This document shows, piece after piece, positions 42,823 through 52,121 of a DNA stretch of 64,000 nucleotides. The notes under the pieces were generated by a model. The model was given only the letters and a program-made list of their open reading frames with translations. It did not search any database and was not told the origin of the DNA. The translations under genes were made by a program, and so were the position numbers. Origin of the DNA: Algibacter amylolyticus. GTDB lineage: Bacteria > Bacteroidota > Bacteroidia > Flavobacteriales > Flavobacteriaceae. The stretch spans positions 1 to 64,000 of the forward strand of contig NZ_JACHGE010000009.1 of assembly GCF_014202225.1 (NCBI RefSeq), read 5' to 3'. Position 1 is the stretch's first letter. Each line of letters begins with the position of its first letter.

Positions 42823-45318
42823 ATGAGGAAGCTAATTTTAGTTTTAATATTATCATTTTTATTAAATAGTTGTAGTAAAGATGAATCAAATAAAGATAAA
42901 CCAGAAGTAGAGCAACAAACAGAAATTAAAGAAAATACCGTAGTTATAAATGACGAAAATTCTAATATAGTAAGTACTGAAGAAGATTTGTCAAATGGAG
43001 TATATATTATTGAATTTTCTGGAGACCTACCGGAAATATTTGAAAACAATATTATTATTGGAAGTGAAGGAGAAGGCTTTTTACGTAAAGTAATTAGCGT
43101 AACAACAGAAAATAATAAAATTACTTTAGAGACTACTCAAGCAAATTTAGAAGATGTTTTTAGAACTGCTAAAATTGAATTTACAACAGATTTATCCAAT
43201 AATTCTTCAAAATCAAGTAATACTAAATTCTCTAGTCGTAAAGTTAATTACTTAGCAAAAGGAGTTGGCTTAACTAATGAAGGTTTTGAGTTTGATTTTT
43301 CAAATACAATTCTTTATGAAGCAGGTGATTTAAAATTTGAAATTAAAGACGGGAGTGCTGTTTTTAAACCTAATTTTTTCTTTAGAGGGGATTATGATTT
43401 TTTTGAAGGTTTAAAATTTATAGATTTTAGTGTAAAAAACTCTAAACTTGAAATAGATACTAATTTATTTTTGTCTGCAAGTAAAGGAATTAATCTTCCT
43501 AAATTTTCCACAACCTTAGCGGATGTTGATAAAAAAATTAATTTAATTTTGGGTGGTGTTCCAGTGGTAATAATAATTAATACCGTGCTTGTGGCAGAAT
43601 TAGAAGCTAATATAGATTCTAGTTTTGACTTTACAACAGGTTTTATAAATGATTACAATCTCTCAACTAGCGCAAAATACGAAAATGGTAATTGGTCTGG
43701 GAACTTTGATTTATCGCCTACTTTAACTTCAAAACCAGTTGATATAAAAGGCGAAGTTAATATTGCTCAAAACTTAACCATTACTCCAAAAGTTAGCCTT
43801 AAATTTTATGGTGTAATAGGTCCATATTGCGAGCCTAAAGTAACGGAAGATTTTAATTTTAATATTTCATCACCTGCATTAGATTGGGATGCAAACTTAA
43901 AAGCTGGATTAAAAATAACCACAGGAATTGATATAACTATATTTAGTAATAAGGTAGCAGATTTTAAACGTTTAGATAGTTTCGAAGAAGTTTTATGGAG
44001 TGCTCCCGAAAATTTAGAAATAGTTTCAGGTAATAATCAGGAAGGAGTTAAGGGCTTAAATTTAAGCGAACCGTTAAAAGTTAAGTTAACTGATTTGAAA
44101 GGCAATTCTTTAAAAAATCTGCCAGTTTATTTTGAAATAACAGAAGGTAATGGAAAGTTAGATAATGAAACTGTAAGTACAGATGATGATGGATTTGCTG
44201 AAGCAATATGGACATTAGGAAATAATACTGATTCTCATACTGTTGAGGTTAGTGTAAAAAAAGCAAATGGTACTAAGCTTAAAGATACCCCAAAATCGTT
44301 TACCGCTATTTCGGGCGAATTTAATATTTTCTCTGATGCACAAGTTGCAAAAGTTATTTTAGAGGCCAACGGAATTGATACTAGTAATGCTAATTGGGAG
44401 TCTAAAGAAGAGGGCCTTATTTTAGATTTATTAACAGCGCATAATTTTGGTGTAGATTATAAAGAAAATGGGTTTAGAATTAGCAGTTTTGATTTGTCTA
44501 ATAAAGATATAACAAACATACCAGAAGAATTAGGGAATCTTACAGAAGTGACATATATATCGCTTTCACATAATAGTTTAACAAGTTTGCCAGAATCTTT
44601 AGGTAACTTAACAAAACTAATTACTCTTGACTTAGAATATAATAATCTAACTAGTCTGCCAAACTCAATTGGAGACTTAACTGTTCTGAGAACTCTTATT
44701 CTAAATAACAATAAATTAACTTCACTGCCAGAATTAATAGTAAATACCAACTTAAGTGGTATTGTTAATATGAATAATAATAATTTATCGAGCCTCCCTG
44801 ATGAATTTGGAAAATTAACTCAAATTTCTAAACTTAAACTTGATAATAATAATTTGACTTCAATTCCAACTTCTATATGTGACATTACGGAGTTAAGAGC
44901 TCTTGGTTTAGTAAATAATAACCTTACTTCCATTCCAGCATCAATAGGAAACTTATCTCAATTGACAGATTTAGGTTTAGGCGCTAACAAGCTAACCTCT
45001 ATTCCATCAACCATAGGAAATCTATCGGAATTATTAAGAATTAGTTTAATGGAAAATGAACTGACCAGTTTACCTGATACTATGGGGAATCTCAATAAAT
45101 TAACAGAAATTAATGTTTTCTATAATAACATATTAAGTGTTCCGGCTTCTTTAGCTAATATTGACAATATTCAAGCTTTTTATTTTGGCTATAATCCAAA
45201 TTTAAAATGTCTCCCCCAAGCTATATGGGATTTACATGAGAGAGAAGCTAATAAAATATCAATTCATACATCTGATACATTGATAAAAGGAGATGGAGAT
45301 GTTGATTGCAGTGAATAA
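42823..45318 (+). CDS. lipoprotein with Ig-like (Big_1-type) domain and C-terminal leucine-rich repeats
   Basis: The 831-residue product has a lipobox (LLNSCSK, cysteine near residue 17). Residues ~30-405 are beta-rich and match no family I know. An Ig-like Big_1-type domain spans about 405-500 (SLKNLPVYFEITEGNG, then DDGFAEAIWTLGN). About ten 23-residue leucine-rich repeats follow from ~575 to the end, with consensus L-x-x-LTSLP-x-x-I-G-N-L. The LRR arc probably binds protein on the outer surface. There is no T9SS tail; lipid anchoring is expected. Nearby genes give no clue to a partner. Confidence 0.82.
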   Translation: MRKLILVLILSFLLNSCSKDESNKDKPEVEQQTEIKENTVVINDENSNIVSTEEDLSNGVYIIEFSGDLPEIFENNIIIGSEGEGFLRKVISVTTENNKITLETTQANLEDVFRTAKIEFTTDLSNNSSKSSNTKFSSRKVNYLAKGVGLTNEGFEFDFSNTILYEAGDLKFEIKDGSAVFKPNFFFRGDYDFFEGLKFIDFSVKNSKLEIDTNLFLSASKGINLPKFSTTLADVDKKINLILGGVPVVIIINTVLVAELEANIDSSFDFTTGFINDYNLSTSAKYENGNWSGNFDLSPTLTSKPVDIKGEVNIAQNLTITPKVSLKFYGVIGPYCEPKVTEDFNFNISSPALDWDANLKAGLKITTGIDITIFSNKVADFKRLDSFEEVLWSAPENLEIVSGNNQEGVKGLNLSEPLKVKLTDLKGNSLKNLPVYFEITEGNGKLDNETVSTDDDGFAEAIWTLGNNTDSHTVEVSVKKANGTKLKDTPKSFTAISGEFNIFSDAQVAKVILEANGIDTSNANWESKEEGLILDLLTAHNFGVDYKENGFRISSFDLSNKDITNIPEELGNLTEVTYISLSHNSLTSLPESLGNLTKLITLDLEYNNLTSLPNSIGDLTVLRTLILNNNKLTSLPELIVNTNLSGIVNMNNNNLSSLPDEFGKLTQISKLKLDNNNLTSIPTSICDITELRALGLVNNNLTSIPASIGNLSQLTDLGLGANKLTSIPSTIGNLSELLRISLMENELTSLPDTMGNLNKLTEINVFYNNILSVPASLANIDNIQAFYFGYNPNLKCLPQAIWDLHEREANKISIHTSDTLIKGDGDVDCSE

Positions 45319-45402
45319 TAAAAGAGCAATATTGAAAAGACTTTAAAGTAAACCTACTACACATAGAATATCTGTAAATTTAACACCAACCCTAGCAAAC
45401 CC

Positions 45403-45498
45403 TCCCGCGTTAGCGATTGACGTGAATAGCCCACAGCCCGACGTAGGAGGTGCGAGGACTAGCAACAAAAAGCCCGACCCTTTTCGGGTAACGCCCAA
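45403..45498 (+). repeat. dispersed flavobacterial repeat, copy C
   Basis: It runs from CCCGCGTTAGCGATTGA to GGGTAACGCCCAA. The middle shares AGCCCACAGCCCGACG and GGAGGTGCGAGGACT with copy B. CCCGACCC and CGGGT near the right end can pair. The gap 45319-45600 holds no gene. Confidence 0.75.
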
Positions 45499-45600
45499 CT
45501 TCTCTATACAAAACAACTTTGTTCTATTACAGGAAGTAACACTAGTAATCTTTTAATATTTAATTAAGAAGCCACGCTTTATAGGAAGCGTAAATCTAGT

Positions 45601-45608
45601 TATCTTTG
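45601..45608 (+). promoter_or_regulatory. -7 box of truA
   Basis: TATCTTTG lies only five bases before the TTG at 45613. Transcription starting at the usual distance would exclude that codon and favours GTG 45628 or TTG 45631. Confidence 0.55.
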
Positions 45609-45627
45609 TGTCTTGATAAAAACAAAA

Positions 45628-46374
45628 GTGTTGCGGTATTTTGTAGAACTTTCTTATAATGGTAAGGCGTACCATGGTTGGCAAATTCAACCTAATGCAA
45701 TAACAGTACAAGAGGTTGTTGAGAAGGCTTTAAGCACCTTGTTGGGCGTGCCTATTTCCATTATGGGTGCAGGACGAACGGATGCTGGTGTGCATGCAAC
45801 ACAGCTATTTGCACATTTTGATACCGATATTGTTTTTAATACGCCTAAGTTAATTTATAAGTTAAATTCTTTTTTACCTACCGATATTGCCATTCGCGAT
45901 ATTTTTAAGGTAAAAGCCGATGTTCATGCTCGATTTCATGCCTTGAGTAGAGCGTATGTGTACCGCGTAGCAATTGAGAAGAATGTGTTTAATGTGGACC
46001 ATTGTTTTTATGTAAAACATGCTTTGGATGTGGATAAAATGAATGCCGCTGCGAAAATTTTATTTGAGTATAAAGATTTTCAATGTTTTTCTAAGACACA
46101 TACCGATGTTAAAACGTATAATTGCGACATTATGCAAGCTGAATGGTTGGTTAAAAATGGCGAATTGCATTTTGTAATTAAAGCTAATAGATTTTTAAGA
46201 AACATGGTACGGGCCATTGTAGGAACCATGATTAATATTGGACTTGGTAAAGTTGAGGTTGAAAGTTTACATACCATTATAGCCTCTAAAAATAGGAGTG
46301 AAGCTGGGTTTTCGGTGCCTGCACATGGTTTGTATTTAACAGATATTGAGTACCCAAAAGATATAAAATTATAA
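45628..46374 (+). CDS. truA: tRNA pseudouridine synthase A
   Basis: The ~248-residue enzyme makes pseudouridine at tRNA positions 38-40. The catalytic aspartate is in GAGRTDAGVHA, and other family segments are YNGKAYHGWQIQPN and the late FLRNMVRAIVG. The open frame starts at TTG 45613, but the -7 box directly before it argues for the in-frame GTG at 45628 or TTG 45631 (LRYFVELSYNG, the usual family start). Its stop abuts the ATG of the ABC exporter gene. Confidence 0.93.
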   Translation: MLRYFVELSYNGKAYHGWQIQPNAITVQEVVEKALSTLLGVPISIMGAGRTDAGVHATQLFAHFDTDIVFNTPKLIYKLNSFLPTDIAIRDIFKVKADVHARFHALSRAYVYRVAIEKNVFNVDHCFYVKHALDVDKMNAAAKILFEYKDFQCFSKTHTDVKTYNCDIMQAEWLVKNGELHFVIKANRFLRNMVRAIVGTMINIGLGKVEVESLHTIIASKNRSEAGFSVPAHGLYLTDIEYPKDIKL

Positions 46375-48144
46375 ATGAGTAAAACGAAAGAAAATATATT
46401 TGATTTTAAGCTTTTTAAGCGCCTTTTTGAGTATATAAAACCTTATAAAGCCGTGTTTTTAGGGCTTAATATATTGGTGGTTTTGTTGGCTATTTTTAGT
46501 GCAGCAACGCCATATATTACTAAATACGCCATAGATGATAGTATTGGGAACAGAGTGGAAAAAGACTTTTTGTTTTATATTATTTTAATGCTTGTGGTTT
46601 TGATTGTGCAAACTGTTTTTCAGTTGCTATTTATTTATTATGCGGCTTGGTTGGGGCAAAATTTGGTAAAGGATGTGCGTGTTAAACTCTTTGACCATTT
46701 ACTGCGTTTTAAAATGAAATATTATGACAACTCTTCGGTTGGCCTACTTATTACTCGTGCGGTAACCGATATGGAACGTATTGCCGATATTTTTGGACAG
46801 GGTCTATTCATGATTTTTAAAGATTTATTGACTATGGTCGTGGTTTTTGGAGTTATGATTTATATAAACTTTAAGCTTAGCTTAATTGTTTTTATAATGA
46901 TGCCATTGTTGGTTTATGCCACAAGAATTTTTCAGAAGTATATGAAAAAGGCCTTCGAGGAAGTGAGAACTGAAGTTTCTAACCTAAATAGTTTTGTACA
47001 AGAGCGCTTAACAGGAATGAAAATTTTACAATTGTTTACGCGTGAAGATGTCGAGTATAAAAACTTTAAGGAAATTAATGAACGCCATAAAAAAGGTTGG
47101 ATTAAAACGGTGTGGTATAACTCTATATTTTTTCCTTTACCAGATTTATGTGCATCAATAACAATTGGTTTAGTAGCTTGGTACGGTGGTTTAAAGATTG
47201 TTTTAGCAGATAGCACCATTACCCAAGGAGACTTGGTTGCTTTTGTTATGTTTATGCCTTTACTGTTTAGACCGTTGCGCCAGATTGCAGACAAGTTTAA
47301 TACGCTACAAATGGGCATGGTAGCTGCTACTCGTGTGTTTAAAGTAATTGATACAACATCGCAAATTGATGATCATGGTACACAAGTTCCAGAATCGTTT
47401 AAAGGGAATATAAAATTTGAAGGCGTGCATTTTAGCTATGTTGAAGATGAAGAGGTGCTTAAAGGTATTTCTTTTGATGTGAAGGCAGGCCAAACGGTTG
47501 CCATAGTTGGTGCTACAGGAGCAGGGAAATCCACTATTATTAATTTACTAAATCGTTTTTATGAAATTGGCGATGGAGTTATTAGTGTTGATGGTATTGA
47601 TATTAAAAGTGTGACTTTAGCCGCTTTAAGAAATCAAATTGCTGTGGTTTTGCAAGATGTGTTTTTGTTTGCAGATACCATTATGAATAATATTACTTTA
47701 GACCATCCAGAAATTACCGAAGCACAAGTGTACCAAGCTGCAAAAGATATTGGGATTCATGATTTTATTATGAGCTTACCAAATGGTTATAATTACAACG
47801 TTAAGGAACGTGGTGTTATGTTATCTTCGGGGCAGCGTCAATTAATTTCGTTTTTACGTGCCTATGTTACCAACCCAAGTATTTTGGTGTTGGATGAGGC
47901 TACATCGTCTGTAGATTCGTATTCGGAACAACTTATTCAAAATGCTACCGATAAAATTACAAAAGGCAGAACATCTATTGTAATTGCGCACCGTTTAGCA
48001 ACTATTAAAAAAGCAGATAAAATTATAGTAATGGATGCTGGTGAGATTGTAGAACAAGGTACCCATAACGAGCTACTAAAAAAAGATAACGGCTATTACA
48101 GGAATTTATACGAGGTTCAATTTTTAAAAGAGGAAGTGGCTTAA
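46375..48144 (+). CDS. ABC exporter (MsbA/BmrA-type half transporter)
   Basis: The 589-residue protein fuses six transmembrane helices (to about residue 320) to an ATPase domain. Walker A is GATGAGKST, the signature is LSSGQ (in place of LSGGQ), Walker B is ILVLDEATSSVD, and the H-loop is IAHRLAT. It works as a homodimer or heterodimer exporting lipids or drugs. Substrate unknown. Its ATG follows the truA stop directly, so it is co-transcribed with truA. Confidence 0.93.
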   Translation: MSKTKENIFDFKLFKRLFEYIKPYKAVFLGLNILVVLLAIFSAATPYITKYAIDDSIGNRVEKDFLFYIILMLVVLIVQTVFQLLFIYYAAWLGQNLVKDVRVKLFDHLLRFKMKYYDNSSVGLLITRAVTDMERIADIFGQGLFMIFKDLLTMVVVFGVMIYINFKLSLIVFIMMPLLVYATRIFQKYMKKAFEEVRTEVSNLNSFVQERLTGMKILQLFTREDVEYKNFKEINERHKKGWIKTVWYNSIFFPLPDLCASITIGLVAWYGGLKIVLADSTITQGDLVAFVMFMPLLFRPLRQIADKFNTLQMGMVAATRVFKVIDTTSQIDDHGTQVPESFKGNIKFEGVHFSYVEDEEVLKGISFDVKAGQTVAIVGATGAGKSTIINLLNRFYEIGDGVISVDGIDIKSVTLAALRNQIAVVLQDVFLFADTIMNNITLDHPEITEAQVYQAAKDIGIHDFIMSLPNGYNYNVKERGVMLSSGQRQLISFLRAYVTNPSILVLDEATSSVDSYSEQLIQNATDKITKGRTSIVIAHRLATIKKADKIIVMDAGEIVEQGTHNELLKKDNGYYRNLYEVQFLKEEVA

Positions 48145-48186
48145 TATGTGCTTTTTTATGGCGAGTGAAGCTTGATTTAAAGGCCT

Positions 48187-48975
48187 TTATTTTAATTCAC
48201 CATTTAGTTGCATCACTATCGCCATAATTATGCCTATACCCATAGTTAGTACTACAAATGCAATTGTAAATAGAATTATAAATAGAAGGGTTTTTAGTAC
48301 TATTTCTTTAAAAGTTAAGTTGAAGAGTCTTTTAAGAAGATAGCAATGATAAAGTAGGGTTGCTATATAAAAATAAGTGCTAAACGCTAGATAGTAATTA
48401 GCGTTTATTACTAAAATTAAAAGCCCTAGAATTGCTGAAAAAATAGAATATAGAGACATGCTATACATGTAAATTACCAAATGCTCGGTAAAATTGTATT
48501 TTTTCTTATTAAATAATATCCAAGAAATAATGGCAAATAAAGGAATCAGTGAAGCGTAAATAAGCGATGAATAATCCAACGAAAAATCTGATGAAGACGC
48601 TATAAGATCCTGCGAAGCTTTATCTGAATACATGGCTGTGCTATCAAATAGGTTAGAAACATCTAAAGCATTTTTATAGAATTTTCTAATAATAAAAATA
48701 GTAAATCCGGTAAGTGTTAAAGAAATTCCGAAAAAACTGATAGGATTGATATACCGCTTTCTAACACCTTTAACATAACTATCAATAACCTGTTCTGGTG
48801 CTTTAATTAAGCAGATAATGGTCATAATTAAAGTATTGTCGTAATTGAAAAAAGTTTCACCCAGATGTTGAGCTATATTTTTTAAAGTTAACCGATTTTT
48901 AATGACTTTACCACCACAATTATGGCAATAGATACTTAATTGGTCTAGGTTAGTATTACAGTTTTTACAATTCAA
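48187..48975 (-). CDS. DUF3667 zinc-ribbon membrane protein
   Basis: The 262-residue protein starts with a zinc ribbon (CKNC, then CHNCGGK; four cysteines in residues 3-20) and has about five hydrophobic segments. The IKAPEQVIDSYVKGVRKRYINPISF segment (split: SYVKGVRKRYINPISF) is the DUF3667 mark. Function is unknown. It begins one base after the cdaA stop, so it belongs to the folP-cdaA unit. Confidence 0.88.
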   Translation of the reverse strand: MNCKNCNTNLDQLSIYCHNCGGKVIKNRLTLKNIAQHLGETFFNYDNTLIMTIICLIKAPEQVIDSYVKGVRKRYINPISFFGISLTLTGFTIFIIRKFYKNALDVSNLFDSTAMYSDKASQDLIASSSDFSLDYSSLIYASLIPLFAIISWILFNKKKYNFTEHLVIYMYSMSLYSIFSAILGLLILVINANYYLAFSTYFYIATLLYHCYLLKRLFNLTFKEIVLKTLLFIILFTIAFVVLTMGIGIIMAIVMQLNGELK

Positions 48976-48976
48976 A

Positions 48977-49762
48977 TTATGCTAAATCGGTTTTAATCAT
49001 AGTGGTTAACTCTGTAGTGTCTTCAAAAACAACAAATTCACCATCTTTAAAATAAGAAATATGTCCTGTTTCTTCACTAACAACTAAGGCTAAGGCGTCG
49101 GTTTTTTCGGTAACTCCAATAGCGGCTCTATGGCGTAAACCAAAACGCTGCGGAATGTTTTTTTCGTTATTTACTGGAAGAATAACACGCGTAGCTTTTA
49201 CAATATTATTGCTAACCACAATAGCACCATCGTGTAAAGGGCTGTTTTTAAAAAAGATACTTTCAATTATGGGCTGAGTAACTTTTATATTCATTTCGTC
49301 TCCAGATTGCGATAAGAAATCTAAGTTGTTATTACGCTCAAAAACAATTAATGCTCCTGTTTTAGACATGGACATTTTGTTACATGCCGAAACTACAGCA
49401 TCAATATCGGTTTCGTTAGTGGTTTCAGTTTTTAAAAAGTTTATTTGCTGAAAAAATTTACCACGAGTTCCTAAATTTGTAGATCCTACCATAAGCAAAA
49501 ACTTCCGTATTTCTGGCTGAAAAACCACAATTAAGGCAATAATGCCTACTTTCATAAAGCCACCAAATATGCCGGTAAGAAGCTCCATGTTTAGAAAATC
49601 GGTTAGCATCCAAGCGCCGTAAATTATAATAATTCCAATAAAAATATTAATGGCAACGGTGCCTTTAATAAGTCGGTAAACATAGTAAAGTAGCAGTGCT
49701 ACTAGAATAACATCTATAATATCGACAAGGGTAAATTTTAAAAGGTCTTTAAAAATATCCAA
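48977..49762 (-). CDS. cdaA: diadenylate cyclase CdaA
   Basis: The 261-residue enzyme makes c-di-AMP from two ATP. It has three N-terminal transmembrane helices (about 11-30, 36-55, 62-82) and a DAC domain with the catalytic motifs DGA (178-180, LHDGAIVV) and RHR (210-212, GLRHRAAIG). Length and order match CdaA (YbbP). The partner CdaR is not encoded here; the preceding lipoprotein gene occupies the adjacent place, but it does not look like CdaR. Confidence 0.95.
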   Translation of the reverse strand: MDIFKDLLKFTLVDIIDVILVALLLYYVYRLIKGTVAINIFIGIIIIYGAWMLTDFLNMELLTGIFGGFMKVGIIALIVVFQPEIRKFLLMVGSTNLGTRGKFFQQINFLKTETTNETDIDAVVSACNKMSMSKTGALIVFERNNNLDFLSQSGDEMNIKVTQPIIESIFFKNSPLHDGAIVVSNNIVKATRVILPVNNEKNIPQRFGLRHRAAIGVTEKTDALALVVSEETGHISYFKDGEFVVFEDTTELTTMIKTDLA

Positions 49763-49797
49763 TGGAAAGGGGTTTTGGTAAATTTAGTAAAAAAGGG

Positions 49798-50460
49798 TTA
49801 ATTAAAAATAATTTCGTGATTTGATATTTCAATATTTTCTAGATTTAATTTAGACATTAAAGCCTTTATTGTTATATAATCTTGAAAACTAAGACTGTCA
49901 TAAAATTCTAAATACAAAAGAGTTTTTTCTAATTGAAAAAGGTCCTTAATAGTCTTTGCTAATGTTTCTTTTGTTGTTTGTACAATATTGTTGTTGGAGG
50001 TTATTATTTTTATGTCCTTTTGGTTAAGGATAACAATATTAGCGTGGGCCGTTTTTAAGTCTTTAATATATCCTTTTTCGTCTGTAACATAGGCCACATC
50101 CGTAAAATCAATAAATCCTAAATTCTTTTTACTCGTGTCATTACAAGTAAAATAGTTTTTAACGCCTTCCTTTTTATGGCTAGAATTGGCCTTTTTATCT
50201 TGAAGGTATTTTATATGCGGAATAACTTGTTTAAGCGTTAAGCGTTTGTCAATATTAATCAACCAATTTGTAGTGCTTATTAGATTTTTTCGGTTTAGTT
50301 CTACACTATCGGTTTTAGTTTCATCATAAAATAAGTAACCAGGAGAAACATCTAAGATTTCTGTAATTTCAGAATGATTAATCTCTGTCAGTAGCACAAC
50401 TTTATCATTTTCGCAGGAAAAGAAAACAGTTAAAAGCAATACGTATATTAGGTTCTTCAT
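49798..50460 (-). CDS. uncharacterised lipoprotein between folP and cdaA
   Basis: The 220-residue protein has a lipobox (LLTVFFSCEND, cysteine near residue 16). The mature part has alternating helices and strands, including TLKQVIPHIKYLQDKK and the later LENIEISNHEIIFN. The TLKQVIPHI and NIVILNQKDIKI layout is faintly like ExbD/TonB-accessory folds, but I would not assign it. It starts three bases after the folP stop and lies 35 nt before cdaA. It is a conserved-looking position with unknown function. Confidence 0.75.
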   Translation of the reverse strand: MKNLIYVLLLTVFFSCENDKVVLLTEINHSEITEILDVSPGYLFYDETKTDSVELNRKNLISTTNWLINIDKRLTLKQVIPHIKYLQDKKANSSHKKEGVKNYFTCNDTSKKNLGFIDFTDVAYVTDEKGYIKDLKTAHANIVILNQKDIKIITSNNNIVQTTKETLAKTIKDLFQLEKTLLYLEFYDSLSFQDYITIKALMSKLNLENIEISNHEIIFN

Positions 50461-50463
50461 AAT

Positions 50464-51288
50464 CTAACAATCTAATAATCTGGTTAATTTTATACATTCC
50501 ATAGCTTCCTTAACATCATGCACTCTCAAAATAGAAGCGCCTTTTTGCAACGAAACTGTATTTAAAACAGAGGTGCCGTTTAAGGCTTCTTTGGCTGAGG
50601 TTTCAAGGGTTTTATAAATCATAGATTTTCTAGAAATACCTACAAGTAAAGGCTTTTCAATTATTTTAAAAAGCTCTAATTGATTTAGCAATTCAAAATT
50701 TTGCTCTAAAGTTTTAGCAAAACCAAAACCAGGGTCTATAATAACATCTGCAATACCTAAATCTTTTGCTTTAGCTATTCTTTCAGAAAAATAAAATAGC
50801 ACATCTTTAACCAAATTAGTATAATTGGTCTGTTGTTGCATGGTTTGCGGAGTGCCTCGCATGTGCATCATAATATACGGTACACGCAGTTTCGCAATAG
50901 TTTGCAGCATATGGTCGTCTAACTTTCCAGCCGAAATATCATTTATCATGCAAGCGCCAGCATCAATACAAGCTTTTGCTACTTGACTTCTAAAAGTATC
51001 TATGGATAGTAAGGTTTCTGGAAACGCTTTTAAAATTAGGTTTATAATTGGGATAATACGCTTTAACTCATCGGTCTCACTAACATGGTCGGCATTGGGG
51101 CGCGAACTATACGCGCCAACATCAATAAAGGTAGCGCCTTCGTTAAGCATTTGCTCAACGTGTTTTAAAATTTCAGCTTCGTTTTTATGCCCACCACCAT
51201 CGTAAAACGAATCTGGTGTAACATTTAAAATGCCCATCACTTTTGGTGACGATAAATCAATAAGTTTGCCTTTGCAATTAATTGTCAT
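50464..51288 (-). CDS. folP: dihydropteroate synthase
   Basis: The 274-residue TIM-barrel enzyme joins 4-aminobenzoate to 6-hydroxymethyl-7,8-dihydropterin diphosphate for folate. Visible motifs are MGILNVTPDSFYDGG (pterin loop 1), DVGAYSSRP (loop 2), ACMINDISAG, MHMRGTP, DPGFGF and GISRKSMI. It is the first gene of a likely operon with the lipoprotein, cdaA and DUF3667 genes. It is divergent from DUF1599. Confidence 0.96.
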   Translation of the reverse strand: MTINCKGKLIDLSSPKVMGILNVTPDSFYDGGGHKNEAEILKHVEQMLNEGATFIDVGAYSSRPNADHVSETDELKRIIPIINLILKAFPETLLSIDTFRSQVAKACIDAGACMINDISAGKLDDHMLQTIAKLRVPYIMMHMRGTPQTMQQQTNYTNLVKDVLFYFSERIAKAKDLGIADVIIDPGFGFAKTLEQNFELLNQLELFKIIEKPLLVGISRKSMIYKTLETSAKEALNGTSVLNTVSLQKGASILRVHDVKEAMECIKLTRLLDC

Positions 51289-51328
51289 AATCTTAAAATT
51301 CCAGTATCAAATTCCAAACCTAAAACTT

Positions 51329-51336
51329 TAAATTTG
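51329..51336 (+). promoter_or_regulatory. -7 box in the folP/DUF1599 gap
   Basis: TAAATTTG is a perfect match about 99 nt before the DUF1599 ATG. The gap also has repeated AAACTTTAAA words. Confidence 0.4.
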
Positions 51337-51434
51337 AAACATCAAAGGTAGTCTTCAAAACTTTAAACCTTAAACTTTTGAACTTTAAACAATTTAAGCG
51401 AAATTTACGCAAAATTGAAATTAGTTCACCATAT

Positions 51435-51974
51435 ATGCAAGATACTTCAAAACAATATGATGCCGTAATAGATACCTGTAAAAGTTTATTTATTAAAAAA
51501 ATGAGTGATTACGGAAGCGCCTGGAGAATATTAAGGTTGCCATCGTTAACAGATCAAATTTTTATTAAGGCACAACGTATTAGAGGCCTACAGCAAAATG
51601 AAGTTCAGAAAGTTGATGAAGGACAAGAAAGTGAGTTTATTGGCATAATCAATTATTGTATTATGGCTTTAATTCAATTGGATAAAGGTGTTGTTGAGCA
51701 GCCGGATATGTCTACCGAAGAAGCTACAGCACTTTACACCGAAAAAGCAGCCATTACAAAACAGCTTATGGAAAATAAAAACCATGATTATGGCGAGGCT
51801 TGGCGAGAAATGCGTGTTAGTAGTTTAACCGATTTAATTTTACAAAAATTATTGCGTGTTAAACAAATTGAAGATAATAAAGGAAAAACTTTAGTGAGTG
51901 AAGGTATTGATGCTAATTATCAGGATATGATTAATTACTCAATTTTTGCAATGATTCATTTAAATGAAAAATAA
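51435..51974 (+). CDS. DUF1599 domain protein
   Basis: From MQDTSKQYDAVID the protein has 179 residues. It holds two similar halves (KKMSDYGSAWRILRLPSLTD and KNHDYGEAWREMRVSSLTD), an internal duplication typical of DUF1599. A TTG at 51378 would add 19 basic residues and is less likely. It is probably cytosolic, with unknown function. A 40-bp repeat follows the stop. Confidence 0.85.
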   Translation: MQDTSKQYDAVIDTCKSLFIKKMSDYGSAWRILRLPSLTDQIFIKAQRIRGLQQNEVQKVDEGQESEFIGIINYCIMALIQLDKGVVEQPDMSTEEATALYTEKAAITKQLMENKNHDYGEAWREMRVSSLTDLILQKLLRVKQIEDNKGKTLVSEGIDANYQDMINYSIFAMIHLNEK

Positions 51975-51992
51975 TTAATAGGTGTTTTGGAC

Positions 51993-52032
51993 AACAGTTT
52001 CCCTCCTAAAAAGGAGGGATTAAGGGAGGTGT
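51993..52032 (+). repeat. 40-bp hairpin repeat, copy 2
   Basis: It is identical over 40 bases to 32738-32777: CCCTCCT-AAAA-AGGAGGG hairpin then ATTAAGGGAGGTGT. It lies 18 nt past the DUF1599 stop. Confidence 0.85.
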
Positions 52033-52121
52033 TCAATTATCATCTTCACTTGAATTAAAAATTGTTGTAGTTTCTATTCAAATAGGAAAACACCAAGAAA
52101 TATATAACTTAAATTAAAAAG

